From: Flavobacterium lacustre
GTDB taxonomy: Bacteria; Bacteroidota; Bacteroidia; Flavobacteriales; Flavobacteriaceae
NCBI RefSeq assembly: GCF_027474525.2
Contig: NZ_CP114882.2
Location: 1,054,001-1,118,000 of the forward strand
DNA: 64,000 bases
Direction of reading: 5' to 3'
The number at the start of each line of letters is the position of its first letter. The first letter of the stretch is position 1. Below are positions 41,253-49,506 of this stretch, piece by piece. Below the pieces are notes generated by a model that was not told where the DNA came from, searched no databases, and saw only the letters and a list, made by a program, of their open reading frames with translations. The position numbers and the translations under genes are program-made.

Positions 41253-42572
41253 ATGCCAAAATTTCTCCTAAGCCTGATTTTTGTATGCATGACTTCGCTA
41301 ATGTGGAGCCAGGAATCGCAACAAGAAAAATTAGAACAACGAAAAGCTCAAATCCAGCAAGAAATCAGAGAAAATGAAAAGTTGTTACAGTCCGTTAAGA
41401 AAAAAGAAAAATCAGCGGTTAATGTAATTGTAATTCAAATCAATAAGATAAAGCTTAAAGAGAAATTAATCAATACTACCGAAAGGCAAACAAAGCTTTT
41501 GAGTAATGATATGTATATAAATCAGATGCAAATCAATAAGCTAAAAAGAGAATTGGCTTTGCTAAAGGAGGATTATGCAAAGATGATTGTCAAGTCTTAC
41601 AAAAGCCGTTCCGAGGAAAGCAGAGCGATGTTTTTATTGTCTTCAGAGAATTTTTTGCAGGCATACAAAAGAGCGCAATACATGAAACAGTATACGAGCT
41701 ATAGAAAAGTGCAAGGAGAAGAAATTAAATCTAAATCTAGTGAGCTTGTTCAGTATAACGAAAAACTGGATGTTCAAAAAACCGCTAAGAAAAAATTAAT
41801 TGCCGAAAATGAAAAAGAACGACAAGCTTTAGAGAAAGAAAAGAAAGAGCAGGAAAAGCTGGTCAATTCTATCAAAAAAGATAAAAATAAAATTACGGCT
41901 GACATCAAGAAAAAACAAAAAGAGTCGAAAGCCATAGACAGACAAATAGACCGATTAATTCGGGAAGCCATTGCCGAAGCCAATAGAAAAGCGGCTATAG
42001 AAAGAGCAAAAGCAAAAGCTTTGGCCGCTGCTAATGCTAGTTCTAAGACACTTACAAAAGCAGAAATAAAAGAAGAGTCTAAAAAAATGGAGCGTGAAGC
42101 TGCTTCTGCCTCAGTGTCGTCCACTAAAATAGAGTTAACTCCAGAAGCTAAGATTATAGCGGATAATTTTAAAGCAAACAGAGGAAGACTGCCTTTTCCT
42201 GTAGAAAGAGGTTTTATCTCTTTGGGGTATGGCGATCAAGCGCATCCGGTTTACAAATCCTTAATGATTCATAATAGTGGTGTAGAAATCACAACAGATC
42301 AAGGTGCTAATGCCAGAGCAGTATTTGATGGTGTAGTTTCGAGTGTGATTGTATTGTCGCCGGTTAATAAAGCAGTTATGATTCAGCACGGGGATTTCTT
42401 CACTGTATATCAAAATTTGAGCTCGGTGAGTGTGAGTAAAGGAGATAAAGTAAGCCGAAAACAAAATATTGGTAGAGTGAGAACCAGTGGAGAAACGGGT
42501 AAAACGGTAATCAAATTTTTAATTCTTCAAAACACAACTTATAATAATCCAGCCAGTTGGTTGTCGATGTAG
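41253..42572 (+). CDS. EnvC-like murein hydrolase activator with degenerate LytM domain
   Basis: A 439-residue exported protein (signal peptide MPKFLLSLIFVCMTSLMWS). Long coiled coils of charged residues span about 20-270, and a C-terminal LytM/M23 domain covers about residues 310-439. The zinc ligands of active M23 peptidases are mostly lost: the first HxxxD region reads HNSGVEI, the YAHL histidine is YQNL, and the terminal HxH is VIKFLI. This is the EnvC/NlpD pattern, where the domain activates an amidase instead of cutting murein itself. The ATG at 41253 is preferred over a TTG at 41232. It ends the block with a shared terminator. Confidence 0.84.
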   Translation: MPKFLLSLIFVCMTSLMWSQESQQEKLEQRKAQIQQEIRENEKLLQSVKKKEKSAVNVIVIQINKIKLKEKLINTTERQTKLLSNDMYINQMQINKLKRELALLKEDYAKMIVKSYKSRSEESRAMFLLSSENFLQAYKRAQYMKQYTSYRKVQGEEIKSKSSELVQYNEKLDVQKTAKKKLIAENEKERQALEKEKKEQEKLVNSIKKDKNKITADIKKKQKESKAIDRQIDRLIREAIAEANRKAAIERAKAKALAAANASSKTLTKAEIKEESKKMEREAASASVSSTKIELTPEAKIIADNFKANRGRLPFPVERGFISLGYGDQAHPVYKSLMIHNSGVEITTDQGANARAVFDGVVSSVIVLSPVNKAVMIQHGDFFTVYQNLSSVSVSKGDKVSRKQNIGRVRTSGETGKTVIKFLILQNTTYNNPASWLSM

Positions 42573-42596
42573 TAGATTGTTTTTTATATAAAAAAG

Positions 42597-42628
42597 AAGA
42601 GCCCAGTTTATTTAAACAGGGCTCTTTT
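42597..42628. terminator. Bidirectional terminator between the EnvC-like and transglutaminase genes
   Basis: AAGAGCCC (42597-42604) pairs with GGGCTCTT (42619-42626), extended inside by GTTT/AAAC. T runs lie on the right side and A runs on the left, so it can end both the rightward and leftward genes. Confidence 0.82.
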
Positions 42629-42636
42629 GTTATTAT

Positions 42637-43584
42637 TTATTGTTGCTGTTGCTGCTGTTGTTCGATGTAATCGAGCTGTTCTTGAACGGCTTCAGAAACT
42701 TTTTCTAATTGTACGTTGTTTATTTCTTCAAATTTTCTGCCGTCTTCGTATCCAATGGAAACCGATACGGAAAGCGTTTGTTTTGAGAGTCCCTTAAAAG
42801 TCCCTTTTACCAGTGTGCAGTCATAGAAATTTCTTCCTACCGAAAGTTTTACATGGTTGTCCATAGTCCAAATATTGTTGGTAGGATCGAGTCCTAACCA
42901 GCCTTGATTTGGCGAATAAATTTCAACCCATGCATGTGTGGCGCCTTCGCCTCTTAGACCGCCTTCGTTTGGACAAATATAGCCACTTACGTATCGGGAA
43001 GGAATTCCGGCTGTACGAAGGAGTTGTAATAAAACGTGTGCAAAATCTTGGCAGACTCCTTTTCTAATTTCCAAAATTTCATCAATAGTTGTTTCTATAT
43101 TTGTTATTCCTTTCGAGTATGTAAAATTGTTGAAAATGTATGTATTGCATTGTTGTGCAATCTCAATAATTGATTTGTTGGTGTAATCAATTTCATTTAG
43201 AATTGCATAGATTTCATTTTCTTTTTTGATTACTTCCGGATAGCACAGTCTTAAAAGCATGACGCTATTTTGTTTTTCATGGGCTAAATCAGCAACAGTG
43301 GTTGATTCGATTTCGGGAATCTTTAACGAATGATTTACACGTACAATCATCCTGGACTCTATAGTCATTTCGGTATGTGCTTCAATGGTATTAAAATTCC
43401 CAACGCAATTCCCATAATAATCTTTAGAAATTTCAATTTCAGGATCATTATTTATTAAAAGTTGGTGCTGTAATACATCTTGATTTTCAAAGTTGTGCGG
43501 AAATAAACGAATCTCGTTTATGCTTTCTTTTATGGGCCAATTGTATTGGTATTTTGTAATATGAATGATGTTAAAAAGTGCCAT
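42637..43584 (-). CDS. Transglutaminase-like protease-fold protein with C-terminal polyglutamine
   Basis: A 315-residue protein. The N-terminal beta domain (residues 1-130) is followed by a transglutaminase core with the catalytic triad GVCQDFAHVLLQLLRTAGIP near residue 174 (Cys), THAWVEIY near residue 215 (His) and LDPTNN near residue 231 (Asp). Members of this branch accompany alpha-E and circularly permuted ATP-grasp genes, as here. It ends with seven glutamines encoded by CAA/CAG codons (42640-42660), absent from typical homologues as far as I can tell. ATG at 43584 is six bases after the previous gene. A role in peptide bond cleavage or formation is proposed only. Confidence 0.85.
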   Translation of the reverse strand: MALFNIIHITKYQYNWPIKESINEIRLFPHNFENQDVLQHQLLINNDPEIEISKDYYGNCVGNFNTIEAHTEMTIESRMIVRVNHSLKIPEIESTTVADLAHEKQNSVMLLRLCYPEVIKKENEIYAILNEIDYTNKSIIEIAQQCNTYIFNNFTYSKGITNIETTIDEILEIRKGVCQDFAHVLLQLLRTAGIPSRYVSGYICPNEGGLRGEGATHAWVEIYSPNQGWLGLDPTNNIWTMDNHVKLSVGRNFYDCTLVKGTFKGLSKQTLSVSVSIGYEDGRKFEEINNVQLEKVSEAVQEQLDYIEQQQQQQQ

Positions 43585-43590
43585 TTATAG

Positions 43591-44544
43591 TTAGGTATAA
43601 GAGAAAAATAATTTAGAAAAATCGGTCGAAAATTGATTTAATTGCTCTTTCGTGTGGTTTAGAACTTCTTCTAATTGCTGATTACTCAGGTTGTGATAGT
43701 CCGTATATTCAACATAACTTTTAAGTCTTCCAAATTGGTTACTCAGTGTTCTGGCTTCGTTTAAAGTATTGTCTTTGAACAAATAATTTAAATGAGTGCT
43801 GATTAACTCTAAAGTATAAATTACAGAATGAGCGAAGTCTTTATTGAAAATTACTTGTTGAACCACTTTGCGATTGTGCGGAATATTGCTATAGCTTTTT
43901 AGATACATTTCATAACCAGAAAGCGACAATAATAATCGTCTCCAATACAATAAGTCTTCATCGCCCTCAAGGTTGTAGCCAATAGGGGCAAAGTAGGTTT
44001 GAGTCAAAGAAATGGTCTGCAAACATCTTTCGATATGTTTTCCAATTCCGGAAAAACACCAGCCGGAACCCCTCGGCATTGTTACTTGCAGAATACCATT
44101 GTAAAGCAAAAACTCTTTATTGAGTTTAGTAACAATCTTCAAAGCACCTGATGTTTCCAGTTTTTTGGGTAATTCAGGGGAGTTAATATAATGGTATAAT
44201 GAGTTGATGTGTTCCCAAAGTTCTTTGGTAATTTTATCTTGTGATCCTCTGGCATTTTCTCTGGCTTTATTGACCAAGTTTTTTACGGAGTTATTGTTTT
44301 GACTGTCGCAGATGATATATTTAAGGATAAATGCGGTATCGTGTTGTACTTCCTTTATTTTTTCTTTAGGCAGGTCTGTATAATATTCTAATAATGGTTT
44401 GAATCCTTGGTTATCGTCAATTTCTTTATCAAAAGAGAGGATATAAAAGGTATTTAAAGTTAGCATCATTCCGTCTGTTCTTTCCATGTATCGGTCTAAC
44501 CAGAACATTCCATCTGCTACTCGACTAAGCATATTTACTTTCAT
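43591..44544 (-). CDS. Alpha-E domain protein (DUF403)
   Basis: A 317-residue alpha-helical protein starting MKVNMLSRVADGMFWLDRYMER, the characteristic opening of the alpha-E family, with several helical segments and a conserved MPRGSGWCFSGIGKHIERC near residue 155. The family has no known catalytic site and is nearly always encoded between a circularly permuted ATP-grasp protein and a transglutaminase, as here. Bioinformatic work on amidoligases has proposed that the trio makes or modifies a peptide. The gene is spaced six bases before the transglutaminase gene and about 50 bases after the ATP-grasp gene. Confidence 0.88.
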   Translation of the reverse strand: MKVNMLSRVADGMFWLDRYMERTDGMMLTLNTFYILSFDKEIDDNQGFKPLLEYYTDLPKEKIKEVQHDTAFILKYIICDSQNNNSVKNLVNKARENARGSQDKITKELWEHINSLYHYINSPELPKKLETSGALKIVTKLNKEFLLYNGILQVTMPRGSGWCFSGIGKHIERCLQTISLTQTYFAPIGYNLEGDEDLLYWRRLLLSLSGYEMYLKSYSNIPHNRKVVQQVIFNKDFAHSVIYTLELISTHLNYLFKDNTLNEARTLSNQFGRLKSYVEYTDYHNLSNQQLEEVLNHTKEQLNQFSTDFSKLFFSYT

Positions 44545-44595
44545 TTTTCGTATCGTTTTTTTAAATAGTGAAAAAGATTTTTTTCATTGTTTAAG

Positions 44596-46032
44596 TTATT
44601 GTATAATCCAAGTGTCTTTACTGCCGCCGCCTTGTGATGAATTTACTACTAGAGATCCTTCGGTAAGTGCGACTCTGGTTAGTCCTCCGGGTACTATTTC
44701 TACTCCTTTTGGACCACATAATGCATAGGGTCTTAAATCGACATGACGTAGTTTTAATTCACCGTCTATTAAACACGGAACTGTACTGAGTTGAATTATG
44801 GGTTGTGCAATAAAATTTCTAGGGTTATTACAAATGGCAATTTTTGCATTTTCTAATTCTTCATCGGTTGCTTTATTACCCATAATCATTCCGTATCCGC
44901 CACTTTGATTGGTTTCTTTGATAACCATGTTGCCCATGTCTGCAAATACAAGTTCGCGTTCCTCTAAATTTTCCATTTGATATGTCGGAACATTTTTAAG
45001 AATAGGTTCTTGATTCAGGTAATATTTTATCATGTCAGGTACGTAAGCATATACCGCTTTATCATCGGCCACACCGTTTCCTACTGCATTTACTAAAGCT
45101 ACATTTCCTTCTCGGTAGGCACTTATAAGGCCCGGAATTCCTAAGGTACTGTCTGGTTTAAATACCAAAGGGTCAAGATATTCATCGTCTAATCTTCGGT
45201 AAATTACATCAACCTGATGAAGTCCCGAAGTAGTTTTCATGTAGACTTTGTTGTTGTTTACAACTAAATCTCTTCCTTCAACTAATGGAATTCCCATTTG
45301 TCTGGCGAGGAAAGTGTGTTCATAATAAGCAGAATTATAAATACCTGGAGTTAGTAAAACCACATTAGGGTTTGAGATGTTTCTTGGCGATAATGAAACC
45401 AAAATATTATGGAAAATCATGGGGTAATTGCTCACCATCCCAACATTGTTAGAAGAAAGAATGCCTGGAAAAATACGTTTGGTAATCTCTCGGTTTTCCA
45501 GCATGTAACTTACGCCGCTTGGACATCTGAGATTATCTTCCAGTACATAAAATTCTCCTTTTGCACCACGAATTAAATCAATTCCTGCGATATGAACATG
45601 AATATTATGTGGCAACTTAATGCCTTGAACTTCTTGAATATAATGCGGACAAGACGCAATTAAGGAAGCCGGAATTATTCCGTCTTTTATAATATTTTGA
45701 TCGTTATAAATGTCTTCCAAAAATAAATTCAGCGCTTCCAGTCTTTGTTTAATTCCAGATTCAATTTCGCTCCATTCGTTTTTGGTAATAATTCTTGGAA
45801 TAATATCAAATGGAAAAATACGTTCAATTCCTTGATTATCATCACTGTAAACAGTAAATGTAATTCCTTGATTCATAAAAAAATCGGCTGCTTGTTTTTG
45901 TTTATCGCTCAGGTATTCATAATCTGAGTTTTGTAATTTTTCTAATACCTCACGGTAGGAATCTCGAACTCCTTCATTTGAAAACATTTCATCCCAACCA
46001 TTAAGGTTTAATTTAGGTGTCAACTTCATCAT
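44596..46032 (-). CDS. Circularly permuted ATP-grasp protein (DUF404/DUF407 type)
   Basis: A 478-residue protein of the circularly permuted type 2 ATP-grasp family. Near residue 150, HIAGIDLIRGAKGEFYVLED and NLRCPSGVSYMLENR mark one ATP-grasp half; IKETNQSGGYGMIMG near residue 376 and LRHVDLRPYALCG near residue 440 mark the other. These enzymes join a carboxylate to an amine using ATP. It leads the three-gene leftward operon with the alpha-E and transglutaminase genes. The ATG at 46032 is used. The substrate of the family is unknown. Confidence 0.88.
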   Translation of the reverse strand: MMKLTPKLNLNGWDEMFSNEGVRDSYREVLEKLQNSDYEYLSDKQKQAADFFMNQGITFTVYSDDNQGIERIFPFDIIPRIITKNEWSEIESGIKQRLEALNLFLEDIYNDQNIIKDGIIPASLIASCPHYIQEVQGIKLPHNIHVHIAGIDLIRGAKGEFYVLEDNLRCPSGVSYMLENREITKRIFPGILSSNNVGMVSNYPMIFHNILVSLSPRNISNPNVVLLTPGIYNSAYYEHTFLARQMGIPLVEGRDLVVNNNKVYMKTTSGLHQVDVIYRRLDDEYLDPLVFKPDSTLGIPGLISAYREGNVALVNAVGNGVADDKAVYAYVPDMIKYYLNQEPILKNVPTYQMENLEERELVFADMGNMVIKETNQSGGYGMIMGNKATDEELENAKIAICNNPRNFIAQPIIQLSTVPCLIDGELKLRHVDLRPYALCGPKGVEIVPGGLTRVALTEGSLVVNSSQGGGSKDTWIIQ

Positions 46033-46487
46033 TTTTTCATTATTAAAAAATTAAACTTTTGAATGTTTTTGTCTAAAACATTAACTTTTTTAGCTAAAAT
46101 ATCATTTTATTTTCTTAAAAAATGGTATTTTAATGATTATTTGTTAATTTATGTCAAATTCTTTTTTTGATAATTCTTTTTTGACAATTCTTTTATTTTA
46201 TATTATCCTTTTTTTAAATTTCACATTTGAAAAACATACAATTTAGTGCTAATCCCTGATATAATAGGGGTTTGTTTTGTTAAAGTATAAATATATTATT
46301 GTTAGGTATGTTTTTTAATGGGGGTAATTGTTAATTTAAAGTAAATTTAAAAATCGGAAAAGCTACAGTTTTTATTTACTACTAAAAGAAGGCTGTCTAT
46401 TGAAAAATTAATCTTTTAAATACTTATTTCAACAGACATTTGAATTCTTTTGTCAAAAATCATTCGTGATTTCTTACTTTTGATATC
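46033..46487. other. AT-rich divergent intergenic region with one hairpin
   Basis: This 455-base stretch separates the leftward ATP-grasp operon from the rightward plsC gene and has no gene. A 7-bp stem, AATCCCT (46251-46257) and AGGGGTT (46266-46272), with an 8-base loop is the only structured feature, followed by a T-rich tail. A promoter for the rightward gene is at 46450-46482. I found no TAnnTTTG on the leftward strand for the ATP-grasp gene. Confidence 0.55.
46450..46482 (+). promoter_or_regulatory. Promoter of plsC, close to the start codon
   Basis: TTG at 46450-46452, 22 bases, then TACTTTTG at 46475-46482. Only five bases separate the -7 word from the ATG at 46488, so the message should be leaderless or nearly so. 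Confidence 0.65.
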
Positions 46488-47234
46488 ATGAGAGGAATAA
46501 AAATAGTTTTTTGGATACTTTGGCGGGTTTGGTTTTATGTTTTAATGGCCATTCCTATTCTTGTTATGTTTCCTTTTTTAGTCGCCTCAATAGTTACAGA
46601 GAGCGGTTATCCCTATTTTTTTAAAATGGCCAGGATTTGGTCAAAATTCATTCTTTTCGGAATGGGATTCTATTATAAAATAGACAAGGAAGAAGCTTTA
46701 GATCCAGATAAAAGTTATATGATAGTTGCTAATCATACTTCGATGGCCGATATCATGCTGATGCTTGCCGTGATAAACAAACCGTTTGTTTTTGTTGGAA
46801 AAAAAGAATTATCAAAAATTCCGTTGTTTGGATTTTTCTACAAAAGAACCTGTATTCTGGTCGATAGAAATTGTTCTAAAAGTAAAAGAGATGTTTTTGA
46901 TAGCGCCCAAAAAAGATTAAACCGCGGATTAAGTGTTTGTATTTTCCCCGAAGGTGGTGTTCCTAATGATGAATCGATAGTATTGGATACGTTTAAAGAT
47001 GGTGCTTTCCGCTTAGCGATAGAACATCAAATTCCTATAGTTCCCATAACTTTTGCCGATAATAAAAAAAGATTTTCTTATACTTTTTTCAGCGGAAGCC
47101 CAGGAATTATGCGGGTAAAAATCCATGCTCTTGTTGATACTTCAGGTAAAACAGGCGATAATCGAAAAGAAATTCGAGAAGGAGTTCGTGAAATAATTTA
47201 CACACAATTACAAGCATTTGAAAATAAAAAGTAA
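46488..47234 (+). CDS. plsC: 1-acyl-sn-glycerol-3-phosphate acyltransferase
   Basis: A 248-residue PlsC-type enzyme with two N-terminal membrane segments (about residues 5-40). The catalytic NHTSMAD (HX4D) motif lies near residue 82, then RNCSKSKRD (substrate-binding arginine block) and FPEGGVPN near residue 158. It adds the second acyl chain to lysophosphatidate in phospholipid synthesis at the inner membrane. The gene is alone, with a promoter very close to its start codon and a terminator shared with recA. Other LPLAT proteins such as lipid A or ornithine-lipid acyltransferases are alternatives. Confidence 0.86.
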   Translation: MRGIKIVFWILWRVWFYVLMAIPILVMFPFLVASIVTESGYPYFFKMARIWSKFILFGMGFYYKIDKEEALDPDKSYMIVANHTSMADIMLMLAVINKPFVFVGKKELSKIPLFGFFYKRTCILVDRNCSKSKRDVFDSAQKRLNRGLSVCIFPEGGVPNDESIVLDTFKDGAFRLAIEHQIPIVPITFADNKKRFSYTFFSGSPGIMRVKIHALVDTSGKTGDNRKEIREGVREIIYTQLQAFENKK

Positions 47235-47288
47235 AAGGTTTTTATTCTTGTTATTTCGTTATTTGCAATTCATATGATTTTCTAAATA

Positions 47289-47320
47289 AAAAAAGAGTTC
47301 ACCTTGGCGAACTCTTTTTT
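47289..47320. terminator. Bidirectional terminator between plsC and recA
   Basis: A stem of GAGTTC (47295-47300) and GAACTC (47309-47314), extended by A5-T5 pairs, with an 8-base loop. T runs on one side and A runs on the other let it end both convergent genes. Confidence 0.85.
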
Positions 47321-47339
47321 AGTATATTAAAACTATTAT

Positions 47340-48359
47340 TTAGGCGTTTGCCAATTCTTTGATGTGCGCTTTAATTTTAGCTTCCAACTCATCCGCTAAT
47401 TCCGGATTATCTTTTATTAAAGATTTTACCGCATCACGTCCTTGTCCTAATTTGGTTTCACCATAACTAAACCAAGAACCAGCTTTTTTGATGACTTCAA
47501 ATTCTACGGCAAGATCTAAAATCTCTCCGGTTTTTGAAATTCCTTCTCCATACATGATATCAAATTCAGCTACTTTAAAAGGTGGTGCCACTTTGTTTTT
47601 CACCACTTTTACTTTGGTTCTGTTTCCAAGTACGTTATCACCATCTTTAATTTGAGTAGAACGACGAATATCTAAACGAACTGAAGCATAAAATTTTAAT
47701 GCATTTCCACCCGTTGTTGTTTCCGGATTTCCAAACATTACTCCAATTTTCTCTCTCAATTGGTTGATAAAGAAAACCGTACAATGAGTTTTGCTGATGG
47801 TTCCTGTTAATTTTCTTAACGCTTGTGACATCAAACGAGCATGAAGACCCATTTTTGAATCTCCCATTTCACCTTCAATTTCACTTTTTGGAGTCAAAGC
47901 CGCAACGGAGTCAATTACTACAATGTCAATGGCGCCGGAACGAATTAAGTTTTCGGCAATTTCTAATGCTTGTTCTCCATTATCCGGTTGGGAAATGATT
48001 AGATTTTCGATATCAACACCTAATTTTTCCGCATAGTTTCTATCAAAAGCGTGTTCCGCATCAATAAAAGCAGCAATTCCACCCGCTTTTTGAGCTTCGG
48101 CGATAGCATGAAGTGTCAAAGTAGTTTTTCCTGACGATTCTGGACCGTAAATTTCTATAATTCTTCCTTTTGGATATCCGCCAACTCCTAAGGCTAAATC
48201 GATTCCTAAAGATCCAGAAGAAATAGTTTCTACTTCCTCGATAGCTTTATCGCCCATTTTCATCACCGTACCTTTTCCGTAGGTTTTATCAAGTTTGTCA
48301 AGCGTAAGTTGTAGCGCTTTTAATTTGGCTTCTTTCTCTGAACTCATCTTTTCTTTCAT
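47340..48359 (-). CDS. recA: Recombinase A
   Basis: A 339-residue RecA with the Walker A motif GPESSGKTT near residue 71, Walker [11 protein letters not shown] near residue 145, the DNA-binding loop region [20 protein letters not shown] near residue 195 and the family signature [14 protein letters not shown] near residue 219. It forms filaments on single-stranded DNA, drives homologous recombination and triggers the SOS response. The start may be ATG 48359 or the ATG four codons in (48347). An inverted GTTCAGAAC lies in the upstream region at about 48394; whether it is a LexA site cannot be judged here. Confidence 0.97.
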   Translation of the reverse strand: MKEKMSSEKEAKLKALQLTLDKLDKTYGKGTVMKMGDKAIEEVETISSGSLGIDLALGVGGYPKGRIIEIYGPESSGKTTLTLHAIAEAQKAGGIAAFIDAEHAFDRNYAEKLGVDIENLIISQPDNGEQALEIAENLIRSGAIDIVVIDSVAALTPKSEIEGEMGDSKMGLHARLMSQALRKLTGTISKTHCTVFFINQLREKIGVMFGNPETTTGGNALKFYASVRLDIRRSTQIKDGDNVLGNRTKVKVVKNKVAPPFKVAEFDIMYGEGISKTGEILDLAVEFEVIKKAGSWFSYGETKLGQGRDAVKSLIKDNPELADELEAKIKAHIKELANA

Positions 48360-48563
48360 CTATTTTTGTTTGTTTTCCTTATGGTTTTGGAAACGTTCAG
48401 AACAAATTATATTTGCCTTGTTTCCGGTTTGTATAAACGTATATTTCGTAAAAATACTTCTTTTTTTTGAAGTTGCAAAGCCTGTTTCACAACCAAATTT
48501 TTTTTGAAAATATTTAAATCGAAACCATTTATTTCTTCTTGATTTTAAATCCGAAGCTGTGAT

Positions 48564-49079
48564 CTATTTTTCTACAAATAATGCTCTCAATTCGGTGGCT
48601 TCACTAGGTTTAATTTTCCCAGCAAGAAGCAAGCTCAGTTGTTTTCGTCGTAATGCATCATCAAAACGGTGTTTTTCCAGTTCGGTTTCGGGCATTATCG
48701 GCGCGACTTCTACAGGTCTTCCGGTGTCATCAACGGCTACAAAGGTATAAATGGCTTCGTTGGCTTTGGTACGATTTCCAGATTCTCGGTCTTCTGTCCA
48801 AACATCTATAAATATTTCCATTGAACTTTTGAAAGCTCTGGAAACTTTGGCTTCGACAGTAACAACACTGCCTAGCGGAATGGCTCTGTTAAAGGCTACG
48901 TGGTTGACAGATGCTGTAACCGTAATTCTTCGCGAATGTCTTCTGGCAGCGATACTTGCTGCACGATCCATACGGGCTAATAATTCGCCGCCAAAAAGAT
49001 TGTTTAAAGGATTGGTTTCGCTCGGTAGAACCAAATCGGTTAAAATGGTTAAGGATTCTGAAGGATGTTTTGGAGTCAT
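48564..49079 (-). CDS. Acyl-CoA thioesterase (hotdog fold)
   Basis: A 171-residue hotdog-fold thioesterase starting MTPKHPSESLTILTDLVLPS. The NPLNNLFGGELLARMDRAAS segment near residue 24 contains the N-x-G/H-x-GG-x-L motif of the acyl-CoA hydrolase (YciA/ACOT) branch, and SVNHVAFNRAIPLGSVVTVEA follows. It would cleave acyl-CoA to the free acid and CoA in the cytosol. The chain-length range cannot be predicted. The gene lies in a leftward row with DoxX and holB genes (40-base gap to the former), which do not share an obvious pathway. Confidence 0.85.
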   Translation of the reverse strand: MTPKHPSESLTILTDLVLPSETNPLNNLFGGELLARMDRAASIAARRHSRRITVTASVNHVAFNRAIPLGSVVTVEAKVSRAFKSSMEIFIDVWTEDRESGNRTKANEAIYTFVAVDDTGRPVEVAPIMPETELEKHRFDDALRRKQLSLLLAGKIKPSEATELRALFVEK

Positions 49080-49118
49080 TTTTTAGGATGTAAATTACTT
49101 TTTTAAATTTAAAATGGT

Positions 49119-49502
49119 TTAATTCAACCAATACACCGCTATTACAGCAGGAATAAAATAGATGACAATAGTTCTGGCGCCATCATAATCTTTGGCCAGG
49201 CGTTGTCCAAAAAGCAACATCAATAAGGTTATGCTGGAAAAAATTGCTCCGTAAAAACCAAATAATCTTCCGCTGTTTACGACTAATTCTATTGCGCCTA
49301 CCACGCACAAAATACCTGAAATTAATTCTAAAATTAAAACATTAAGTAAGGCCAAAGGCACGTGGTTTTTTAATTGGGTTTTTGCAAAATGTTCTTTCAG
49401 CCATGCTACATTATCTTTCCAATAGAATAATTTGTCATAACCGGATTGCAGAAAAGTAATAGCTAAAAAAACTAGGATTAAAATAGAAGCTACGTTATTC
49501 AT
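49119..49502 (-). CDS. DoxX-like four-helix membrane protein
   Basis: A 127-residue membrane protein with four predicted helices (about residues 3-20, 47-70, 75-95 and 105-125), beginning MNNVASILILVFLAITFLQSGYDKL. The FLQSGYDKLF segment near residue 18 resembles the DoxX/DoxD family motif (xxxxGxxKL). In some bacteria DoxX-type proteins act with thiol or oxygen-related functions; the role in flavobacteria is not clear. It follows holB by four bases, so it is probably translated from the same message. No quinone-binding signature is seen. Confidence 0.76.
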   Translation of the reverse strand: MNNVASILILVFLAITFLQSGYDKLFYWKDNVAWLKEHFAKTQLKNHVPLALLNVLILELISGILCVVGAIELVVNSGRLFGFYGAIFSSITLLMLLFGQRLAKDYDGARTIVIYFIPAVIAVYWLN

Positions 49503-49506
49503 ATTT

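Noticed and set aside
41774-42124. Leftward serine- and phenylalanine-rich 116-residue frame
   Set aside because: It is the antisense reading of the lysine/glutamate coiled coil of the EnvC-like protein.
48380-48480. LexA (SOS) box upstream of recA
   Set aside because: A short GTTCAGAAC inverted repeat is present, but I have no reliable consensus for this group, so no site is called.
48751-49086. Rightward 111-residue frame over the thioesterase gene
   Set aside because: It is antisense to a well-supported gene with intact hotdog motifs and has no homology features of its own.
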